Below are positions 56,505-64,000 of a stretch of DNA of 64,000 nt, piece after piece; the stretch's first letter is position 1, and each line of letters begins with the position of its first letter. The DNA comes from Sabellastarte sp. h YS-2021 (Eukaryota > Annelida > Polychaeta > Sabellida > Sabellidae): assembly GCA_964017235.1 (NCBI GenBank), contig OZ024930.1, positions 152,272,221-152,336,220 of the forward strand, read 5' to 3'. The notes under the pieces are model-generated. The model saw only the letters and a list, made by a program, of their open reading frames with translations. It ran no database searches and had not been told where the DNA came from. The position numbers and the translations under genes were made by a program.

Positions 56505-57426
56505 AATCAAAGTTTGTGGGGAATTACAGCCGCAAAAGTTGTGGGTATAATTGAAGGAGCCAAAGAGGCGTTCTGGAGGTAGGTTCAAGCTGCAGCATTT
56601 CTCCATAAGCCATGGGCAATAATATGTTGCAGTTTAATGTTGTTGTCATAAGCTAAAGTGGCTCCACAACCCTGAAGGTGTGAAAGCCATGTTTAATTAA
56701 AGGTACCCCAATATGTGTAAGGACTTTCCTTAAGCCATCCCTGATAGTAGTGTCAATGACTGGTTGATAGGGCATAACCTTGTGTGCAAATAAGGGACCA
56801 CCAGGAGCTAACTGTCTAGATCGCAAGGTTTTTGATAGCCAACACTGGGCATAAATTTTTATTGCATAAGGTGGGGATTTGAAAAAAAGATGGGCTGATC
56901 TATCATGCAAGGTTTTCGTCCATTTCAAAAGTATGTGAGCACCAGGTTCTTGAAATAATATGTCCTGCCTCAATATGTGTCTATTTGGGTCTAACTTGAA
57001 CCTAGAATGTGGTGCAATATTAAACATTCTAAGAAATACAAAGAATGCTAACAGAAAAGCTGGTCTGAACAAAGTGTCACAAGCACGAGAAATTGCAGAA
57101 AGAGTTGAAAGGCCAAAGATAAGCCCCTACCAGAGTATGAGAAAAAGTTATAGAACAAATAGAACTTTGTAAGAAATTCCATTAAGATGCAAATATCCCA
57201 AAAATGCTAGTAAAGTATGCACTGAAGGTTCCGCTGGAAGAGACATGAACATTATAAAAGATAAATAAGTTCTCAAATGTGTATTATGAGCATTCCTAGT
57301 CGAAGGTCGGTTAGCTTCCTTGGCTCTGTTGAGGGCAGATCCCACAAGCAAAGAAGATGGAAGATGAGGATCTGAAATAACAAATGTGTGTCTAAGTTTA
57401 AGAAAGTAGCTGGTACTCTTTCCCAT
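56505..57426 (-). pseudogene. YR copy 4 tyrosine recombinase, almost complete
   Basis: N-terminal part 57426-57148 ('LGYLHLNGISYKV' core-binding helix), catalytic part 57072-56653 with 'LLAFFVFLRMFNIAPHS' (Arg I), 'GAHILLKWTKTLHDRSAHLF', 'VIDTTIRDGLRKVLTHIGVP' and 'HGFHTFR' (HxxR). After a one-base frameshift the frame continues with 'GCGATLAYDNNIKLQHIIAH', 'HGLWRNAAA', a TGA replacing the Trp before 'TYLQNASLAPSIIPTTFAA' (nucleophile Tyr), and ends just before B1. Only a frameshift and one or two stops separate it from a full recombinase. Confidence 0.84.
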
Positions 57427-57439
57427 ATATAATCAGCCC

Positions 57440-58175
57440 TCAACATAGCTATGACATCATTATGCACTGGTTTTTCAGAATATATCCTTGATAAAGTATC
57501 TGCAATAATGCTGTACCAGCCTGGAATGTGAACAATGTCAAGGTCAATATAATAGGAAGCTGTAAGTAGCCAGATATTTCTTATATAAAGTGAATGGATC
57601 TTTTGTCTTACCAGTCTTAAGAACCTGTACCACTCCAAGGTTGTCATATATGACCTCTATAGCTTTGTGGCGCCAATGATAACACTCGTAAAGCAATTTC
57701 TACATTTAGCATTTCTAAATGTACAAGTGTTAGTTAAAGGTCACAACAATTGTGAATGGATGTGACGCACACTCTGGTCAAACTTGAGTTTGTCCACGTG
57801 GTCATTCACAGACTGACCATAAGGATATGAAAGATTCAATATTACACACCTTTTGTCAATGTCCTTTGGCGTGGATAATAATGGAGAACAATTAAATTGT
57901 TCATGTTTGACAATTGGTATGGGGCCTAATATAACTCCTAATTTCCTTTCATTGTCGAGATACTGCACTTGTCTGGGGTATTGAGTAGTGATTAGTGATT
58001 TCTTTGTTACATAATTCATGAGGATTAATAAAGGATAATGGACAGCCGAACTTGATGTACTGAAGAAGCCTCTTATCTGAATAATTATGAAAGTAATGTT
58101 CCCAAGCTTCAGTATTAAGACCCGATTTTATGGGAATTCTGGCTGCTTGATAACTCATGTACTTAAGATACAATC
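57440..58175 (-). pseudogene. YR copy 4 RT N-terminus fused to RNase H by deletion
   Basis: RT fingers: 'GLNTEAWEHYFHNYSDKRLL', 'LGVILGPIPIV', 'FNCSPLLSTPKDIDKRCVIL', 'NLSYPYGQSVNDHVDKLKF' (58173-57741). The polymerase palm, including the YxDD box, is missing. Sequence resumes at 'LVHLEMLNVEIALRVLSL'-like RNase H and continues 'DNLGVVQVLKTGKTKDPF', 'LLTASYYIDLDIVHIPGWY' and 'IADTLSRIYSEK' (57735-57470). Confidence 0.82.
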
Positions 58176-58179
58176 AGGT

Positions 58180-59189
58180 ACTTTGAAGAGAGTGTACTTT
58201 GAAATTTCAACCGGTTCCCTGTCCGGACCTATAAAAGAGAAGTCAGTGTTTGCTTGTGACAGATAACCAAATTTCTGACGGATAATTGAAGTCTATGGGC
58301 TATTCTCTCAACCAGACGACTGAGATGTGATTCGCTATCCTCATTCTCACTAGTACTGCAATTGTCGACTTTGTTAACCATATGAGGGATGTCATCATTT
58401 GAATTCCCCACATAATTAACCTCGTGAATAGAGATTGGTTGACATTTATGTCATCAACATGGTGAATATCTAGCAGCATTTTGTCTTTCATATGAGTTAT
58501 ATACTGTTCATATGTGCAGTTATAATAATTGTAGGTTTTTAGGTCTTTGTAATAGTTATGATATGCTAAACCTGGGTTATTAAGCACAGAATCCTTGCAT
58601 TCATTAGATTGCAGCATCTCTCACAGCTGCAGCTATGTATAACATATTCCTATCTAAATTTTGATCATCAACAAGCAAGATGTTAGCAAGCTGACCTGAC
58701 GCCCATTGGGCTAGACTAAGGTCATCATATGACAGTGACGCAGTGACCAATCCTCTCCAACAGGCACTCTACGAGGAAATGGCTGATTGTTACTTGCGGG
58801 CTGTTTGTTAAGAGTAACCCATTTTGGATGGTTGACCAGTGGAGCTGTTGTGGAACTCATATGTTTAAATCTGTCCATCCGCCTTGGAAGTTATTGGTTG
58901 GATGCATCAAGTTTGTTTAACATATCTAGTATGGCCTGCCCTGTGGATGCTGACATAAAAGCCTGGCTTGTAGACATAGCAGTACTTACAGGGACTTGAT
59001 CTTGAACTTGTAGATATCATCCGTCATTCATTGGTGTTGAAGGTTTGGACTTCTTAGGTTTCATTGGTGAAGTCCTAGCTTTATGAGATGCTCTTGTTTT
59101 TCTTTTGCCCTCAGTAGCAGGCGATTTCCTACGTGTTGAACACATATGTTAAAAAACACCAAAAGAACTTGTGAAATATCCTGTAAATA
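58180..59189 (-). pseudogene. YR copy 4 gag-like region, degraded
   Basis: Position upstream of RT implies gag. Frames 58300-58617 and 58229-58411 show acidic, Asn-rich text without a firm motif; basic stretches near 59040-59130 may be the N-terminus. Weak evidence beyond position. Confidence 0.4.
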
Positions 59190-59400
59190 AATAAATTTCT
59201 TCAAAACACTCCTTTCCTTATTCAAATGTGAATTCAATATGGCCTCAGATTCAAAAGGAGGTTTGTAATTGAATCCCTAAGGATGTTTGATTTGTTACTA
59301 TGGACAGACCAGGTCAATAACTAATTGGAGGAACCTAAGAATTGAAGGTGTGAAAAACTCATCTAGCAACCCCCCCCCCCCGCCAGGACGTGCTTCCAAC
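59190..59400 (-). repeat. Repeat A1 (terminal) of YR copy 4
   Basis: Direct-repeat partner of 56155-56362, marking the 5' end of the element in minus sense. Contains a C12 tract at 59370-59381. Confidence 0.82.
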
Positions 59401-59689
59401 AGTTCCAAAAAAGACCTCAATGGTTGCCGGTTAAATGTAACATTTTTATTGCATTATTATATCTAACAAACTAATGCCATTGACCCAACACAAGCCGGTC
59501 CCACCAAATACCAGAACAAGGCGCCCTGAGTTGCCTCCAGCTAGAGGGCCTAGTGTCCCCTTCACTCCCCAGGGGCAAGAGACGTCACTTCCTCCTTTTT
59601 GTTTCAAGTAAGACACAGTTTTTTTGTGTGTCTTTTCTTTTGGATATATTTATATGTATTTTTGGGATGTTATAGACCATCATCTCCTC

Positions 59690-61030
59690 TTCAGGGTAAA
59701 AGAAAGGTTCTTGTGGCCACATTATGGCCATCTTTGACTCACACAAAAAATGCACATATTGCTGAGAAAAAAAGAGTCGAAAATGATCCTTGTGTGTCTT
59801 GTGCAGCATTAACCCCTGAACAGAAGGCCTAGCTTAGTGTTCCTTCTTATAAACAGAGAAAAGAAAAGAAAAAGGATGAATTCGAAAAGGTCGAGAAGGT
59901 GGATAAGCTTGTGGACCCTTCTTCAGTTTCAATTTTTGGTCCATGTGGAGAAAATGGTATGACTAATCCTCATTTGTTCACTACACCAGATCCTTCAGAA
60001 GCCCTTAAAAAGTTTAATAAACTGTTCACTTCTGGCTTCACCAAACTGGAATCCTGGCTAGCCAAGGTTAGCTCTCATGAATCTCAGTTTGACTCCTCTA
60101 CCTTTCACCACTCTAGGATCCTAGTTGAACCGCATTAGTTGGCCTGGACTCTTCATTTCAGGGTGAACAAAAGCCCCCAATTCTTTAACCTACTATAGTG
60201 AACAGTTCAGCTGGTTCAGTTGACCAACACCCCGAACCTGTCTTCAGCTCCAGTGCAGTAAGTGCTACTGGTGTGGTTAGCCACCTGCAACTGGATGCAC
60301 AACCGGTTACACTGGTCATCACTCAGGTTGCCAGTTCTGCCACACCTGTGTTTCAGACCCTGCAACCTCCTTACCAGATTTCACAAACCGCACCTCCAAG
60401 GACGCTACTCTGGTATTTCCTGCTGGTCTTACTACTGGGCCTCCCACCATTCCTTCTACACAAGCCAGCAATTGGGAATCTGCTCCACAGACTGGTGATC
60501 AGGGCTATTTTTCTCCTCTCATAGATATTTACCTGGAACCGGACTCAGATCTGGAAACCTCACACAAGGACAGTCCTGCAGACCAGGAACTGGTATCTTA
60601 TGAGGACTTTTCGGATGCCACATCTGGTTCAGAAGCTGATCCAGCCAAGTCAGGATCCATCCGCAGTGAGGATCAGAGTTATAGGGAAACAGTTAATGTG
60701 GTCAGATCATACATGAAATGGTCATTCATCCTAGATCTTGAATATGTGTGTCCTCGTCAGGACAATCCTTGGGCAGGGTGCAGGTCTCACTCAACTGGAA
60801 ACGTCTCGGTAGCCATGCCTGCAGATGACTGGTTCTGTTCCAAGATACAACAAATGAACCTCCACCTACTTCAAGGCCATGTCACTAGAACAGGTGATAG
60901 GAACTGGCTGCAGTTTGACCAGTTTTTTTACCCATCTCTAGATCCTTCTGTCTTTCAACCTGGAAAATCTGTCAATATATGGTCTGGTGAAATGTCTCCA
61001 CTTAACAGCTCTTTCACCAGAATTTCTTAG
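59690..61030 (+). pseudogene. DIRS copy 5 gag-like ORF
   Basis: 'CVSCAALTPEQKA' gives a CxxC-type start; the next frame (59899-60138) has 'SEALKKFNKLFTSGFTKLES', and a later frame (60698-61030) has 'DNPWAGCRSHSTGNVSVAMP', 'DDWFCSKIQQMNLHLLQGHV' and 'DQFFYPSLDPSV'. The segment between (60200-60600) is Pro/Thr/Ser-rich and then acidic. The order fits a DIRS gag. Stops and frameshifts are frequent. Confidence 0.62.
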
Positions 61031-61699
61031 ACACTCAGTGGTATTTCTCCATGGCCCAGACCTCTCTTGCAGGAAACTATGAGAAAGTGGTAAAAGTCTC
61101 TCAAAGAAACCACAGTTATCGCCAACCAAGCTGTCACCTTTAATATGTCCGTCAATAAAGTTCATGAGGATATGCAATGTCACATCAAATCCTTATATTC
61201 TGATTCCATCAGCAAAGGCAAAACTTCAAAGAAAACAGATAAGATTCTCACTGCACACAAAGACCTATCCGCCTTCCAACAAAACATCGTTTTTCTTCTA
61301 GGAAAATTTTGCTATTTTTGTTCATGCTGCTAACCTCACACTGCACCTGAAACATCTCAAACCAGGGATCAAACCGGACACATGGTGTGCCCTTAAATAT
61401 CCACCCCACAAAGGCAGAGGAAGACATTGCCAAGACTGAAGTTGATTTGCACTCCCCCAACCCTGTTTGGATTCAAGCAGGTGCAGTGGCAACCGTTTCC
61501 AACGTTACAGTGCTGATTGGTCGCACAACTACCCAGAACAGAACCACCCATGAAAACGGTACAGTCCCAGGACACGAACAATTGGTGTAACTTTAGAAAC
61601 AGATCCAACTTCACTCGAGGCATGAGTAGGGCTCATCTTTTACAAAGCGTGGCTCCTATAGAGGAAAAAACAAACCATCTAAGGACAATTAACTTTGGA

Positions 61700-62160
61700 T
61701 AAACCTACTGTATCTCCCTCTTAGACTATAGAGTGTAGCAACAGTGTTTATAGTGGCGTTGTTGTCAAGGATACATTTCCCTCTAAGACTATGGTGCATA
61801 ACAACAGTGTATATAGTGGTGTTGTCAAGGATACACCTTCCTCTGAGACTGTGGTGTATGATGAGAATGCACATAACAGTTTTATTCATACAAAAGTTAA
61901 GAGTGTTGTTCCTTTTGTTTCAGAGACTATTAAGACTGGTAATTCATGTATAAATGACAATGTTGATACTCTTAAAGTAGTGCACAATGATTCACAAGTG
62001 CACAAGTCTTTAAATTAAGAAAGGCATTGCAAATTGCATTCATGTAATTCATGTACTTTTTTGTTTTTTCGAGGGCATCAGCAAAAGAAAGGAGTAAGCC
62101 AGACCTAATACATCAGCAGGTCTTCAAAAAGTCAGACCTAATACATCAACAGGTCTTCAA
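61700..62160 (+). repeat. ~60-bp imperfect repeats in the place of RT
   Basis: Units with 'caacagtgt.tatagtgg' and 'gttgtcaaggataca' recur near 61738, 61801 and, more diverged, 61865. A second pair of ~33-bp repeats ('agacctaatacatcagcagg') lies at 62100-62155. The region is open over 75 codons (61791-62018) with no similarity I recognise. Confidence 0.7.
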
Positions 62161-62249
62161 CTTTGAAGGCTATCACTACAACCTAAAGCAAGGACTAGGC
62201 AGGCCCACCCAGGAGAGGAAAAAAAATCCTAGTAGGCCAACCACTCCAT

Positions 62250-63088
62250 CCTCTACAATATGCACATGAAATCTTTACCAATGCATCAAACAAAGGACGG
62301 GATGCTCTTCTAGGAGATTTCACAGCCAGAGGTCTGTGGTCAGTCCCGGAAAGCAAACATCAATTTCCTGGAATTGAAAGCAGTTCTCTTAGCCCTGAAA
62401 CACCTCGAGCACCTTTGCAGGGACCAGGCTGTCCTTACAGCTATGGACAACACCACTGTTATTACCTTCATAATCAAAGAAGGGGGTATAAAATCAGGCT
62501 CTTTTCTTGCCCTTCTATGGAGACTTCTGTCATAGTGCAACCTACGGAACAATGTCTTGTGGGCACGCCACTATCCGAGAGGGTTAAATGTTACAGCAGA
62601 CAAATGGTCCCATTACAACTAAGTTATCCAGACTGAATGGTCTGAATTGCTACCAGTTGCATACACCCCAAATATACCTGTTTGCCACCAGGTTCAACAA
62701 AAAACTTTCCCTGTTTGTGTCTCTAGTCAAGGGCAAGGAAGCCTGGGCAGTGGACGCTTTGAGCATATCATGGGAGGACATGGATGGGTATGCATTTTAC
62801 CCAACTCCTCTGATAGCAAATGTCATAAACAAGATCTCCAGCCATGACTGTCGCTGGATAATAGTCAACTCAGATCTCTCTGTGCCTACCTTCTTAACCC
62901 AATCTTTTGACTCAACCATTCAAAAGAAGCTTGCACAGACACCTACCCAATCTGAACCTCCATGCTTTGCTCCCAGATCATCAGAGTCCAAGGTTTTTCT
63001 GGTCAAAGGCAAAGTGGCCCATTTTTGTTTGATGGTGCAAATCAAATCAGGTGGACTTCAAATCGCCATTTATAACTCAAATAGCTGA
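62250..63088 (+). pseudogene. DIRS copy 5 RNase H and downstream domain
   Basis: RNase H across frames: 'IFTNASNKGRDALLGDFTAR' (first Asp-box region), 'LELKAVLLALKHLEHLCRD', 'LTAMDNTTVITFI', 'LNVTADKWSH'-like. It is followed by 'TPQIYLFATRFNKKLSLFVS', 'VKGKEAWAVDALSISWEDMD' and 'GYAFYPTPLIANVINKISSH' (62588-63088), a block that characterises this DIRS lineage between RNase H and recombinase. Confidence 0.82.
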
Positions 63089-63099
63089 TTTCCTCCTTA

Positions 63100-63979
63100 T
63101 CTCTTCCAGGAGAAAAAAACTTTAGCCCTCAACTATAGATGGATACAGAACTGCCATAGCTGACAAAGTGGGCAATTACTTAGTTGAGATCAGTAAGGAC
63201 GAGAACCTTACTAGGCTGCTAGACAGTTTTCACAGAGATAGACCAAATATTTGCACAGGCATTTCCTCTTGAAATCTATCTCTAGTTTTACATCAGTTGA
63301 CTAAGGAGCCTTTCGAACTGCTTAAAAAGGCTTCCCTTAAGCATCTCACGGTTTTCCTGCTGGCCCTGGCATCTGGTAAACGTAGAAGTGAAATCTTTGT
63401 CAGGGTCAATCAGAAATTAGACACAGGGAGGACTGGCCTCAAGTCTCCCTTAGTCCCTACCCTAGTTTTCTCTCTAAGAACCAACTGACTTGGGATGGTT
63501 CAGATGGTGTGACCCCCAATGGTTATCCCTGCCCTGGCTTCTATGTAATCCCTCAAGGAAGAAGGTCACTCTGTCCGGTCAGAGAACTTTGCTATTATCT
63601 GGACAGAACTAAGGACCTCAGAGGCAACAAACAGCTAGTTTTTTTTCTTTTTTAAGAAGAATTTTGACAGTGATATTTCCCCTTCTACAATTTCTTCTTA
63701 GATTAAGCAGTCTGTCCTATTTTGTTACAAGCTATCGGACCAAGAGACACTGCAAGTGCATTAGGTGAAGGTACACGATGCTTGGGCCTTGGGCTTGGGC
63801 TTGGCTTTGGGCTTGGGCTGCTTTCAAAGCATTCCAGAAAGGAGTCTCCCTAGAGCCTGGAAGTCATTGGAAGTCCCATAATACCTTCACACAGTTCTAC
63901 TTGAAGGATGTTGCCAGGGCTGGCACTGATCTGTACCATTTGAGTCCCATAGTAGCAGCACAGCAGTTTTGCCAATAGC
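63100..63979 (+). pseudogene. DIRS copy 5 tyrosine recombinase
   Basis: 'KHLTVFLLALASGKRRSEIF' (Arg I region, 63297-63488), 'CPVRELCYYLDRTKDLRGNK' (about 63575-63635), then 'VHDAWALG', where the family has HDxR, and 'SHWKSHNTFTQFYLKDVARA' with 'LYHLSPIVAAQQ' (63811-63978), containing the His/Trp and the nucleophile Tyr. The HDxR Arg is replaced by Trp, and a (CTTGGG)n-like repeat at 63782-63817 disrupts the helix after it. Confidence 0.8.
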
Positions 63980-64000
63980 TGTTTACACTGTGGTTTAGCT

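Larger units (their letters stand above)
55679..59400 (-). mobile_element. YR retrotransposon copy 4 with split direct repeats (Ngaro/DIRS-like)
   Basis: Minus-strand order: repeat A1 (59400-59190), gag-like region, RT fingers (58170-57741), RNase H (57735-57440), tyrosine recombinase (57426-56505), repeat B1 (56500-56363), repeat A2 (56362-56155), spacer, repeat B2 (55817-55679). A1/A2 and B1/B2 are direct repeats. The arrangement A-ORFs-B-A-B is that of split-direct-repeat YR retroelements. The palm of the RT is deleted and the recombinase has one frameshift and one stop. Limits rest on the repeats. Confidence 0.75.
59640..64000 (+). mobile_element. DIRS-type retrotransposon copy 5, running off the window
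   Basis: Gag-like region (59690-61030), a region with ~60-bp repeats where RT should be (61690-62160), RNase H (62250-62610), the DIRS post-RNase H segment (62588-63088) and a tyrosine recombinase (63100-63979). Every part is frameshifted. The RT palm is missing. The 3' end lies beyond the window. It belongs to a different DIRS lineage from copies 1, 2 and 4, judging by the RNase H and recombinase text. Confidence 0.8.

Overview
This is a gene-poor, AT-rich piece of an animal nuclear genome. The only protein-coding host gene I can support is a four-exon, spliced transporter of the major facilitator superfamily (minus strand, 45555-51797). Almost everything else recognisable is transposable-element sequence: APE-type LINEs, tyrosine-recombinase (DIRS/Ngaro-type) retrotransposons, one nearly intact Ty3/gypsy-type LTR element, tRNA-derived SINEs, a pogo-type DNA transposon, a MITE-like palindrome and two satellite-rich blocks. 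GT-AG introns, SINEs with A/B boxes and target-site duplications, and the element families point to a marine invertebrate. A mollusc or other lophotrochozoan is my guess; a non-vertebrate deuterostome is not excluded.

Layout. 1-2320: AT-rich DNA with a ~150-bp satellite array. 2330-9330: a nest of elements. A decayed L2-like LINE with a relic 2A translational-recoding motif (2470-4700) lies next to a minus-strand DIRS element (4705-9330), which was split by a second LINE (5500-7076) and a SINE (7130-7360). 9331-14986: mostly non-coding, with an apparently perfect 566-bp tandem duplication. 14987-22014: a young LTR retrotransposon on the minus strand, inserted at the edge of a third LINE (22015-26740). 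27340-28800: a fourth LINE. 28938-32220: SINEs. 32540-35700: a plus-strand DIRS element whose RT is interrupted by a SINE. 35700-45550: mainly non-coding, with a MITE-like palindrome and a small recombinase relic. 45555-51797: the transporter gene, with a pogo transposon in intron 1 and a SINE in intron 2. 53100-55650: the satellite family again, inverted. 55679-59400: a YR retroelement flanked by what look like split direct repeats. 59640-64000: a further DIRS-type element running off the window.

The most interesting object is the LTR element. Its pol order is protease, integrase, reverse transcriptase, RNase H (integrase before RT), which identifies the Gmr1-like group of Ty3/gypsy elements. 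Its Gag has a SCAN-like C-terminal region, its primer-binding site is an exact 18-nt tRNA-Pro match, and gag and pol share one reading frame split by a single UAG. LTRs differ by about three substitutions and two indels, so the copy is recent. Second in interest are the 2A relic in LINE A, the split-direct-repeat YR element, the PHD-finger tail on the pogo transposase, and nine long poly(G/C) tracts, several of which have demonstrably grown inside element sequences.

All family assignments come from reading motifs by eye; no database search was possible. Decayed element boundaries are approximate.
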